DNA of 64,000 nucleotides from a bacterium (GTDB lineage Bacteria; Bacillota; Bacilli; Lactobacillales; Streptococcaceae). Shown here piece by piece: positions 17,862 to 24,996 of the stretch; positions within the stretch are counted from its first letter, which is position 1; every line of letters begins with the position of its first letter. Made by a program: the position numbers and the translations under genes. The DNA lies in assembly GCA_905221145.1 (NCBI GenBank), contig CAJNCA010000005.1, positions 1-64,000 on the forward strand, written 5' to 3'. The notes under the pieces were generated by a model. That model worked only from the letters and a program-made list of their open reading frames with translations. It did no database searches and was not told the DNA's origin.

Positions 17862-18419
17862 ATGGAAAAACATGAAAATCAAATGAACGAAGAGGTAACC
17901 GTAGAAAAAACCGAAGAGACCACGGAAAGAATAGAAGAATCAATTAATGAAGTAGTTAAAGAGAAGCCTGATAGAGTAGAAGCACTTAAAAAAGAGGCAT
18001 CAATTTTTGTAGATAAAGCTGGAAAACAAATCGAAAATCTAGATATGAATGGTTTGATTGAAAAAATGAAAAAATTATTTGAAACAAAACCTCTACAATC
18101 TATCGGGATAAGCCTAGCTATCTTTCTTGTTCTGTTCTTTGGAGTTCGTAAACTAACCAGTGATCCATTAGATGGAACTTATGAAATTTTAACAAAACGT
18201 GATCATTTAATCATGGTGATTAAAGGAAATGCTGGGACTGTCATCTCTGAAGATTCAGACGGAGACAAAGAACAAAGATTAGTGAAAATTGATAAACAAA
18301 AGAAAGAATTGACAATCACAGACTCTAAAGGTAGAGAGTTAGGAAAAACAAAATATATGTTAAAAGATAAAGAACTCTATCTTCAAGAGCCAGACCAAAC
18401 CTTTAACCGAGTAAAATAG
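17862..18419 (+). CDS. Single-pass membrane protein, unknown family
   Basis: This 185-residue protein has a highly charged, Glu/Lys-rich, probably helical N-terminal cytoplasmic part (1-75), one transmembrane helix (about 79-97) and a C-terminal domain of about 85 residues outside the membrane, beginning LDGTYEIL, that looks beta-rich. No Cys is present. GGGAGA precedes the ATG. It probably shares a transcript with the choline-binding protein because only 32 bases separate them. I do not recognise a family. Confidence 0.8.
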   Translation: MEKHENQMNEEVTVEKTEETTERIEESINEVVKEKPDRVEALKKEASIFVDKAGKQIENLDMNGLIEKMKKLFETKPLQSIGISLAIFLVLFFGVRKLTSDPLDGTYEILTKRDHLIMVIKGNAGTVISEDSDGDKEQRLVKIDKQKKELTITDSKGRELGKTKYMLKDKELYLQEPDQTFNRVK

Positions 18420-18436
18420 ACTACACATTAAAAGCT

Positions 18437-18466
18437 TACCTCAGTACTCTAAAAGCTACTGGGGTA
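18437..18466 (+). other. Intercistronic hairpin
   Basis: TACCTCAGTA pairs with TACTGGGGTA (one G-U pair) around a 10-base loop. No T run follows, so it may stabilise or process the mRNA rather than end it. Confidence 0.5.
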
Positions 18467-18493
18467 GGAAATTGTATACAGGGAGAATATCAT

Positions 18494-18910
18494 ATGAAAT
18501 TTAAAAAATTAATAACTCTAGCCAGCTTGGTTGGCCTAATTACTTTCTTATTGCCTGTTGTTTCATCAGGTAATCAATCACTAGCTCCGGTAAGTGAGTA
18601 CGTAGTTGATTATCTAAATGCGCCTTCCCGATTTATGGTATTTATTGTTTGGTACGGTGCATTTGTAATCACTTTATTATTATCTTTATTTATAGTAAAT
18701 AGAAGAGTGATAGCAATTATTCAGTCACTTGTTATTATTTTATTAAGTGCATTTAGTTTGTTTATTCACTTTACATTCTTGAATGAAATAGTTGGTAGAG
18801 CACAATTAGGTTACGGAGCTATTCTATATTTTATCTGTGCTTTGATAAATATTTTTGCGGCGATTATGATTATAAAAGGTGCTAAAGCTACTAATAAACG
18901 GATTGATTAA
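18494..18910 (+). CDS. Four-helix integral membrane protein, unknown
   Basis: This 138-residue protein is mostly hydrophobic. Four membrane segments are apparent at about residues 6-24, 46-68, 72-92 and 105-127, with a short extracellular loop after the first. GGGAGA lies before the ATG. It shows no signature of a transporter, bacteriocin immunity protein or enzyme that I can name, although small multi-pass proteins of this kind in streptococcal accessory islands are sometimes immunity proteins; that is only a possibility. Confidence 0.75.
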   Translation: MKFKKLITLASLVGLITFLLPVVSSGNQSLAPVSEYVVDYLNAPSRFMVFIVWYGAFVITLLLSLFIVNRRVIAIIQSLVIILLSAFSLFIHFTFLNEIVGRAQLGYGAILYFICALINIFAAIMIIKGAKATNKRID

Positions 18911-18983
18911 ATAACTTCTTTTCAGTAGTAGTTGGGATGGATGTACTGGTAATAGCAGATTTTTTAATAAAATAGAAAAAAAG

Positions 18984-19112
18984 ATGGAGAATGAAGTGGA
19001 AGAGAAATCAGTATTATTAGAAAATTTATTAGAAAGTAATTCCTCTAACAAAATAGAGAAAATGATGAGGCAAAGATATGCAGATATCCAAGCTTCAGCA
19101 AATCATCTATAA
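18984..19112 (+). CDS. Possible 42-codon ORF
   Basis: The frame beginning MENEVEEKSVLLENLLE encodes an acidic helical peptide of 42 residues. The ribosome binding site is poor. The surrounding 332-bp interval (18911-19242) holds no other coding region that I can support, so this could be a small gene or the relic of a longer one. Confidence 0.3.
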   Translation: MENEVEEKSVLLENLLESNSSNKIEKMMRQRYADIQASANHL

Positions 19113-19198
19113 TCGTGATACTAAACTAATAGAAATATCTAAAAAATGGTGGAAATTTTGGAATTAATAAAAAATCATAACAATATTTGTACAATAAC

Positions 19199-19207
19199 TG
19201 TTATACT
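19199..19207 (+). promoter_or_regulatory. Extended -10 of the lipoprotein gene
   Basis: TGTTATACT, 35 nt before the ATG at 19243. Confidence 0.6.
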
Positions 19208-19242
19208 TTTATGGAAAAATAAATAATATTTAGGAGTCTCTT

Positions 19243-19848
19243 ATGAAAAAAAGAAATGCTTTACTTTTCTTAGGCGTATTACTTGCTAGCGCTAGTTTAG
19301 CAGCTTGTTCATCATCTATGAATACAAAAGGAAAAGGTATCACTCAATTAATGAACGAAAATCAAGAGAGAGTTTTCTATCTTGTGTCGGATTCTAATGA
19401 TGATGACCTACCTGGAAAAGATGAAGATATAGAATACGTATATATCACAAAAAGCGGAAAACTGAAAGGGTACCAAATAGACGTAAATTTTCATATGGAT
19501 GAAGTTGTAGGTAAAAACATCGATGAAGTTAGAAAGTTAGCTGAGGAAAAATCCAAAAAAACTTTTGAAATCGATAAAGTTACAGCTAGGGTAGAAACGG
19601 ATTCGTCAGGGAATAACACTACAGAAGAAAAGATAAAAATATCTTGGTACCAAAATAAAGCAGATTATCGTACTTACAAATCTCTAACCTATGGACAAAT
19701 CCGTGATAGATACTATGCCGGATATAATTCAGGGCGTTCCAGATCCGACTACAATTCTGCACAACTACTCGTTACCGAAGTTTCTAAAGGAAATGTAATA
19801 GACTTTGATAAAGCAGATGGTAAAATTGTAGAAGAATCACACCAATAA
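19243..19848 (+). CDS. Lipoprotein of unknown function
   Basis: The 201-residue protein has a lipoprotein signal peptide with lipobox LAAC (Cys22), so it is anchored on the outer face of the membrane. The mature part is charged, with an acidic DSNDDDLPGKDEDIE stretch near 50-64 and a Tyr/Arg/Ser-rich segment (YYAGYNSGRSRSDYN) near 160-174. No solute-binding-protein signature is seen. The gene has its own promoter and ribosome binding site (AGGAG). Confidence 0.82.
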   Translation: MKKRNALLFLGVLLASASLAACSSSMNTKGKGITQLMNENQERVFYLVSDSNDDDLPGKDEDIEYVYITKSGKLKGYQIDVNFHMDEVVGKNIDEVRKLAEEKSKKTFEIDKVTARVETDSSGNNTTEEKIKISWYQNKADYRTYKSLTYGQIRDRYYAGYNSGRSRSDYNSAQLLVTEVSKGNVIDFDKADGKIVEESHQ

Positions 19849-19872
19849 ACAAATTAAGTATCAAATAAAATT

Positions 19873-20116
19873 CTTTGATGACATTGTAGCTCTTCTTAGA
19901 TGAACGATAATCACCAGATTTTAATTTACGTTCTATCTTTTCAAAATTAACAACAGCATTATAATCATCCAATGCCAAATCCAAACGAGTTATTCTAGCC
20001 TTTAAATCTAATAACAATTAAAAAAAACTGTTCCAGTCACTATCAATCTTTTGAGCTAAATCTGTGCATCTCTGACCTGTCCAAACATAATTCCTAGACA
20101 TCGATGAATTAATCAT
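19873..20116 (-). pseudogene. Remnant of a Rep_trans-type replication initiation factor
   Basis: Read on the minus strand from 20116, the frame gives NYVWTGQRCTDLAQKIDSDW, then an in-frame TAA at 20018-20020, and continues in the same frame as LLDLKARITRLDLALDDYN, FEKIERKLKSGDY and SYNVIKEF before the similarity stops. The GQxC-like segment followed by TRLDLALDDY is the pattern of the replication initiation factor family (PF02486) of plasmids and Tn916-like elements. N-terminal and C-terminal parts are missing, and the internal stop lies beside an 8-base poly-T run. The family call is from memory of the motif and needs a profile search. Confidence 0.5.
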
Positions 20117-20172
20117 TTTATAGAGTTATTCCATGTTTTCTTGACGACAAAAAACCTAGACTGTTTTTATAA

Positions 20173-20745
20173 ACTTCTATTTTAGGTAAAATTTGGTATC
20201 CTAAATGGGTTGACTTTATTAATACGCTAATTGATGATGATAATAAACAACTTATTAAAAATTCGGGTATGAGACAGTCTGATTATGATAGACAGATTAA
20301 ATGTGAACAAGAAATTAAAGAAGAGCAACAGCAGTGTGAAATAGAGATGCAAGAAGCTGCAGGAGCTCTAGTGGCTTTTGGTAGTGGATGGTATCCCAAA
20401 GCTTATTATTTCATAGAAGCTATAGAGTTTTTTATCGGAGCTTTAGAAAATTTCAAAGCTGATAATATGAAGGAACTTGTAAATTTATATGATGATACGA
20501 AATATAAAGAATTACAGTTGAACTATCAGAAAGAAATGCTACAGTTACAAAGGGAACAATATATTGATACTAAGAAAATGCTTCAAGAATTAAGATATAA
20601 CAATTATGTTCAAACTTTGCAATTACAGCAGTTAGATGGAATTCGTAGAAATACAGAAGAAGCAGTTGATTACCTAAGAAATTTACGTGTTCAGGAAAAT
20701 CATTACCATACGCATAACCATTACCATCAACATAATATTTATTAA
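20173..20745 (+). pseudogene. Coiled-coil protein with His-rich tail, probably missing its 5' end
   Basis: The first ATG (20269) gives 158 residues, but it has no ribosome binding site, and the same frame stays open for 32 codons upstream (KIWYPKWVDFINTLIDDD) to a stop at 20170-20172 without another start. That upstream stretch resembles the internal segment GWYPKAYYFIEAIEFF, so coding once extended further 5'. The remainder is a Gln/Glu/Lys-rich coiled coil (about residues 75-125 from the ATG) ending in a His/Asn/Tyr-rich tail (NHYHTHNHYHQHN) that could bind metal. The upstream neighbour is the decayed replication gene, so truncation by a rearrangement is likely. The family is unknown. Confidence 0.55.
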
Positions 20746-20777
20746 TTTATATAGGTGACATTAAAATTAGAGATAAT

Positions 20778-21971
20778 ATGAAGAAAATTATAAACATGAT
20801 GACCTGTCTGGGTTTATTTTGCGGCTTATTTTCACTAGTGAATTCAGCCCAAGCTGACAGTACTGACTACAACCAACTATTGCCACAAATTACCGAGAAG
20901 TGGGAGAGCAAACATCTATTTGAAAATAATGCTAATAGACTTGGTTACGCTTTGAAAGGCATTGATAGAAATGGGACTGATGAATTATTAATTGGTCTTA
21001 CTAATGGTGAAAAATGGGAACTGTTTGAAGTATATTATATGAATGGTAATACCCCAACTCCCTTATTTGATAGATTTTGGGATATAAGTCTCAGGATGGG
21101 GACAGTTATTAATACCTACACAGATGGCAGTATTATAGTGTTCGAAAGTTCTCCAGGGATTATGTCATATAGATTGTTCCAACTTTCTAAAGAAAATAAG
21201 GAGCCAACGTTAATTAAAAAAGGTGAATTTAGAGCAGGAGAAGGTGACTTAGATGACTTAAACCTTGACTCTAAAACAAAGATAGATACCTCAACTATTG
21301 AATATACTTCTCTAAATCTCCCAATCATCGAAGATAATATGGATCCGAATCCTCCTATGCCTAAGTCCCTTGTCGATGCTAAAATTGGTGATGAAATTCC
21401 TCTCCCATCTGAATTAGTAGGTACTTGGATTAATAAAGAGCCAAATAATGGGAAGCATGGTAAAGCTTCATCACTTATTTTAGGAGATGATGGTAGCTAT
21501 ACTGGAACTTTTAAAGATGGAGATATTAGAGGGAAATTATCCCGTCTTAAAAAAGTGAGTGAGAACGGATTTATTGTCTTAAAAGATAATCAGGAGGATC
21601 AAGAGTTTGCTTTTAGTGTCGGTTTAGGTGGAGGTTTGCCTTCTGGTCATAGACTCGAACATGGTATGGTACTAGAAGGGCGAACTTTATATAATGTATT
21701 GTGGATAGTAAAAGAAGGGGAGGAAGACTATTCTAAACCTTCCAAGCTAGTAACTTTTGTAAATCCAAATTATGGTCCTAAGAAAATAGAGAAAAAAGCA
21801 GAACAAGACATGGCGAAACAAGGTGATACAGTGGCAGAATCAACTCAAGAAACTAGTGAGGAGACACAGCTAGAGCAAACGTTATTTGAAAACATTCCAG
21901 TATTTGGACTGGTTGTGGGAGCTGGACTTGTCCTCGTTTTAATACTCTCTATATTTTGGTTTAAAAAATAA
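20778..21971 (+). CDS. Membrane-anchored extracellular protein, unknown
   Basis: This 397-residue protein has a signal peptide (about 1-26, ending AQA), a long extracellular part and a C-terminal membrane helix (about 374-394) followed by Lys-Lys, with no LPXTG. In the first third there is GIDRNGTDELLIG (about 61-73), a segment resembling repeats seen in surface and lipoprotein domains that contain Asp-rich turns. A second domain begins near 205 (PLPSELVGTWIN) and resembles an extracellular lipocalin-like fold by its G-x-W start. A Gln/Glu/Thr-rich stalk (about 335-370) precedes the membrane helix. The function is unknown. It is closed by a strong terminator and is the last gene of the accessory island. 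Confidence 0.82.
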   Translation: MKKIINMMTCLGLFCGLFSLVNSAQADSTDYNQLLPQITEKWESKHLFENNANRLGYALKGIDRNGTDELLIGLTNGEKWELFEVYYMNGNTPTPLFDRFWDISLRMGTVINTYTDGSIIVFESSPGIMSYRLFQLSKENKEPTLIKKGEFRAGEGDLDDLNLDSKTKIDTSTIEYTSLNLPIIEDNMDPNPPMPKSLVDAKIGDEIPLPSELVGTWINKEPNNGKHGKASSLILGDDGSYTGTFKDGDIRGKLSRLKKVSENGFIVLKDNQEDQEFAFSVGLGGGLPSGHRLEHGMVLEGRTLYNVLWIVKEGEEDYSKPSKLVTFVNPNYGPKKIEKKAEQDMAKQGDTVAESTQETSEETQLEQTLFENIPVFGLVVGAGLVLVLILSIFWFKK

Positions 21972-22007
21972 GATTTTTTAAAAAACTATTGATTTACTAC
22001 TGGAGAA

Positions 22008-22053
22008 AAAAACCTCAAGAACTAGGATTGAAAGCTAGTTCTTGAGGTTTTTA
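22008..22053 (+). terminator. Strong terminator after the 397-residue protein gene
   Basis: AAAAACCTCAAGAACTAG pairs with CTAGTTCTTGAGGTTTTT (18 bp) around a 9-base loop. Confidence 0.92.
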
Positions 22054-22093
22054 GCTTATTCGATTTAGAGATATTCTCATATATAATCTAAGA

Positions 22094-22131
22094 CGAAGCT
22101 GACGTGGCTTGAAGAGATTTTCGAAGAGTAT
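22094..22131 (-). repeat. BOX element fragment (boxA)
   Basis: Read on the minus strand, the sequence ATACTCTTCGAAAATCTC and the following CTTCAAGCCACGTCAGC match the pneumococcal boxA consensus. Only the boxA part is present; boxB and boxC are not recognisable after it. It begins at the last base of the LysR stop codon. Confidence 0.8.
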
Positions 22132-23039
22132 CAACTATCAAACTGGACTTCTTCTAGTAGATAGTCGATAAAGCGTTCGCCCATCTTAGATAGGCTGGTT
22201 TTTTCATGCTGGATATAGACTAGCTCAATTGGGTCGTCAATGTCCAGTGGGATGGAAACGATGTTGTCTCCGTTAAGATTGCTGTTCAAAATCCCTGTCG
22301 CAATGGTATAACCATCCAAACCAATCAAGAGATTAAAGAGGGTGGCACGGTCACTAACCACGATGGATTTCTTGTGGTGCTCTTGGGAAAGAATTTCCTC
22401 TGAAAAGTAGAAGGAATTGTGCGTCCCTTGGTCATAGCTGAGGTAAGGGAAATTTTCCAAATCAGACAGTTTTACCTTGTCTTTCTTTGCCAGAGGGTTG
22501 GTCTTGCTGACAAAGATATGGGGCTGGGCTGTGAAGAGATGGTGAGCCAAGAGGTGGTTGTCATCCAGCATTTTGGTTAAAACATCACGGTTGTAGCTGT
22601 TTAAGAAGAGAACACCGACCTCACTACGGAAGTTCTTGACGTCGTCGATAATCTCCCAAGTCCGAGTTTCACGAAGGAAGAGCTCGTATTTTTCCATATC
22701 GCTTTTCTTGAGTAGAGAGACGAAAGCGTTGACTACAAAGGCATAGTGCTGAGAGGAAACGCTGAAAAGTTCGCGGTGGGCGACAGGATTTTTATAACGT
22801 TCCTCCAGAAGCTGAGTTTGCTCAACGACCTGACGGGCATAGGAGAGAAACTCCATCCCATCACGGGTCAAGGTAATACCCTTGGGATTGCGGATAAAGA
22901 TCTCAATGCCCATCTCATTTTCCAAATCTCTTACAGCGTTGGAAAGACTAGGCTGAGTGATAAAGAGCTGTTTGGCTGCCTCATTCATAGAGCCAGTTTC
23001 GACTATTTTGATAATATAATGTAATTGTTGAATTCTCAT
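22131..23039 (-). CDS. cpsY: LysR-family regulator, CpsY/MtaR type
   Basis: This 302-residue LysR-type regulator begins MRIQQLHYIIKIVETGSMNEAAK with a winged helix-turn-helix (1-60), followed by a periplasmic-binding-protein-like effector domain. The N-terminus strongly resembles streptococcal CpsY/MtaR, which controls methionine uptake, surface traits and survival in neutrophils in other streptococci. The start at 23039 is the family start; the open frame extends 46 codons upstream without support. It is divergent from the YqgQ-like gene. The symbol is assigned by resemblance. Confidence 0.85.
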   Translation of the reverse strand: MRIQQLHYIIKIVETGSMNEAAKQLFITQPSLSNAVRDLENEMGIEIFIRNPKGITLTRDGMEFLSYARQVVEQTQLLEERYKNPVAHRELFSVSSQHYAFVVNAFVSLLKKSDMEKYELFLRETRTWEIIDDVKNFRSEVGVLFLNSYNRDVLTKMLDDNHLLAHHLFTAQPHIFVSKTNPLAKKDKVKLSDLENFPYLSYDQGTHNSFYFSEEILSQEHHKKSIVVSDRATLFNLLIGLDGYTIATGILNSNLNGDNIVSIPLDIDDPIELVYIQHEKTSLSKMGERFIDYLLEEVQFDS

Positions 23040-23114
23040 GTTTTTATTGTACCATACTTGCGTCAGAATCGCCAAGGAAGATAGGAAAATCAGGAGCATT
23101 GTGTAAGTCTCTTC

Positions 23115-23143
23115 TTGAAAAAAACATAAAATTTTGCTAGAAT
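23115..23143 (+). promoter_or_regulatory. Promoter of the yqgQ-like gene, leaderless geometry
   Basis: -35 TTGAAA (23115-23120), a 17-bp spacer and -10 TAGAAT (23138-23143, with TGC before it). The predicted +1 is about 23150, one base before the ATG at 23151. Confidence 0.75.
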
Positions 23144-23150
23144 GAGTCTT

Positions 23151-23372
23151 ATGAAAACATTCTATGATGTGCAGCAATTCCTCAAACGATTTGGTATTAT
23201 TGTTTACATGGGAAAACGCTTATATGATATTGAACTGATGAAGCTGGAACTCTCTCGGATTTACGATGCAGGGTTGATGGACAAACTAGACTATCTAGAA
23301 GCAGAAGCGGTTCTTCGCAGAGAGCACAAGGTAGAATTGGATTATATTGAGAAAAATGGAGAAAAGAACTAA
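23151..23372 (+). CDS. YqgQ family (DUF910) protein
   Basis: This 73-residue cytosolic protein begins MKTFYDVQQFLKRFGIIVYMG and contains GKRLYDIELMKLE, matching Bacillus YqgQ, a small helical protein of unknown function that often sits beside glucokinase or rhodanese genes. An in-frame ATG at 23142 exists but overlaps the -10, so 23151 is chosen. The stop overlaps the start of the rhodanese-like gene by one base (TAATG). Confidence 0.88.
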   Translation: MKTFYDVQQFLKRFGIIVYMGKRLYDIELMKLELSRIYDAGLMDKLDYLEAEAVLRREHKVELDYIEKNGEKN

Positions 23373-23752
23373 TGGTTACTTGGATTTTGTGGGCACTTAT
23401 ACTAGCAATGTTGGCGTGGATGGGCTTTAACTATCTTCGTATTCGACGTGCGGCTAAAATTGTAGACAATGAGGAGTTTGAAGCCTTGATTCGTACGGGT
23501 CAATTGATTGATTTGCGCGACCCAGCAGAATTCCACAGAAAGCATATCCTTGGAGCCCGCAATATTCCTTCAAGTCAGTTGAAAACTAGTCTTGCAGCCC
23601 TTCGTAAGGATAAACCTGTCCTTCTTTACGAAAACCAACGTGCGCAACGTGTTACAAATGCAGCCCTTTACTTGAAAAAACAAGGTTTTTCTGAGATTTA
23701 TATCCTTTCTTATGGCTTGGATTCTTGGAAAGGGAAAGTGAAGACTAGCTAA
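23372..23752 (+). CDS. Membrane-anchored rhodanese-like protein lacking the catalytic cysteine
   Basis: This 126-residue protein has an N-terminal membrane helix (about 3-22), then a rhodanese-like domain with LIDLRDPAEFHRKHILGARNIP (about 45-66). The active-site loop, normally Cys-x-x-Gly-x-Arg, reads YENQRAQR, and the whole protein contains no cysteine, so it cannot be a sulfurtransferase. It resembles YqhL of B. subtilis in layout. It is translationally coupled to the YqgQ-like gene and probably has a binding or scaffolding role at the membrane. Confidence 0.88.
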   Translation: MVTWILWALILAMLAWMGFNYLRIRRAAKIVDNEEFEALIRTGQLIDLRDPAEFHRKHILGARNIPSSQLKTSLAALRKDKPVLLYENQRAQRVTNAALYLKKQGFSEIYILSYGLDSWKGKVKTS

Positions 23753-23839
23753 CCTTATTTCCAAATTAGTCGAATGATAGGATGAAGCTATTGTTTTATA
23801 GTATAATTAATTTGTATAAATTTAAGGAGTTCTTAGAAC

Positions 23840-24067
23840 ATGAAAGAAAAGAAGAAAAATCCACTTTTTGTGGGTATCTTGTCGATTATTCTTGCTTTGT
23901 TATTTCCGTTGGGAGGTATTGGTTTAGGTATTACCAGTTTATTGTATGCTAACTCACTTCAAAAAGAATCTGGACTAGACTATAAAACAGAAAAAATTAT
24001 AGCTATTGTAGGGATTGTAGTTTCCGTAATTAATTGGGTTTTAGGATTGATTCTTTTTATGAATTAA
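23840..24067 (+). CDS. Small two-helix membrane protein (DUF4190-like)
   Basis: This 75-residue protein has membrane helices at about 9-34 and 49-73, separated by a charged loop (QKESGLDYKTEK). AAGGAG precedes the ATG, and a TATAAT lies at 23802-23807. It resembles DUF4190-type small membrane proteins. The function is unknown. Confidence 0.75.
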   Translation: MKEKKKNPLFVGILSIILALLFPLGGIGLGITSLLYANSLQKESGLDYKTEKIIAIVGIVVSVINWVLGLILFMN

Positions 24068-24074
24068 CTAGTGT

Positions 24075-24111
24075 AAAACAAAAAAGCTTTATTTGAAAGC
24101 TTTTTTGTTTT
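24075..24111. terminator. Bidirectional terminator
   Basis: AAAACAAAAAAGCTTT and AAAGCTTTTTTGTTTT form a 16-bp stem with a 5-base loop between convergent genes. Confidence 0.92.
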
Positions 24112-24835
24112 ATCCACTTTTCTCTATGTAGTTTTTAATAATTTTCAATTCCTCTTGGTTCAAGGGACGGTATTGACCTTCTGCTAGTTCTGGGTCTAAT
24201 GTAAACTCACCGAACTGAACTCGTTTGAGAGAAGTCACCTTGACACCAACCGAGAGAAACATTTTCTTGACCTGATGAAATTTCCCTTCTGAAATGATGA
24301 TAGAGGCTTGACTGAGGAAAGGACTTGCAGATAGAATTTCTAACTTAGCAGGTTTACAGATAGTACCATCTAAAAAGACAATTCCTTTTTGAAAGGCTTG
24401 GATATGGTCAGGTGTCAGAAGTCCATTAACCTCAACTCGATAAGTCTTATCGACATGATATTGGGGATGGAGGAGTTGGAAGCCCAAGGGACCGTTATCG
24501 GTCAAGAGAAGGAGTCCTGTCGTATCTCGGTCCAGTCGGCCGACGGCATAGAGCTTGTCAGACTGGATGTCAGGCGGAAGGAGGTCCATGACGGTTGGAA
24601 GTTTCTTGTCTTTGTTGGCTGTAACGACACCAGCAGGCTTATGAAGCATAAGATAGGTGTGCTCATAGCCTTGAATGATTTGGTCCTGAAAAAGGAGTTC
24701 CTGTAGTCCTGTATCGATATTTTGGGCTAGGGAGCGGGCTGGGCAACCATTGACGAGAATGTCCCCTTTGAGTAAGGCTTGTTTCATGGCCTTTCGACTG
24801 ATTTTTTCTTGGGCTAATAAATTATCTAAACGCAT
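24110..24835 (-). CDS. rsuA: 16S rRNA pseudouridine-516 synthase family (RsuA)
   Basis: This 241-residue RNA-modifying enzyme has an N-terminal S4 RNA-binding domain (MRLDNLLAQ...ILVNG, 1-45) and a catalytic RsuA/RluB fold. GRLDRDTTGLLLLT (about 98-111) holds the catalytic Asp, and KFHQVKKMF lies near 185-193. RsuA and RluB are difficult to separate by eye; the short length and TVMDLLP favour RsuA. It is convergent with the small membrane protein gene. Confidence 0.9.
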   Translation of the reverse strand: MRLDNLLAQEKISRKAMKQALLKGDILVNGCPARSLAQNIDTGLQELLFQDQIIQGYEHTYLMLHKPAGVVTANKDKKLPTVMDLLPPDIQSDKLYAVGRLDRDTTGLLLLTDNGPLGFQLLHPQYHVDKTYRVEVNGLLTPDHIQAFQKGIVFLDGTICKPAKLEILSASPFLSQASIIISEGKFHQVKKMFLSVGVKVTSLKRVQFGEFTLDPELAEGQYRPLNQEELKIIKNYIEKSG

Positions 24836-24945
24836 ACTGTGCCTATCTTATCATAAGTCGCTTGCTTTGAAAAGGCTTGACGTGAAAAGAAAAGCAGAGT
24901 GAAAACATTTACACTTGCTTGAGTTATGTTATTTACTTGAAATTA

Positions 24946-24954
24946 TGGTATAAT
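24946..24954 (+). promoter_or_regulatory. Extended -10 of typA
   Basis: TGGTATAAT, 42 nt before the start codon. Confidence 0.75.
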
Positions 24955-24996
24955 CGTTCAGTTAGAAAATAAATTTTGAATATTATAGAGGAAATC

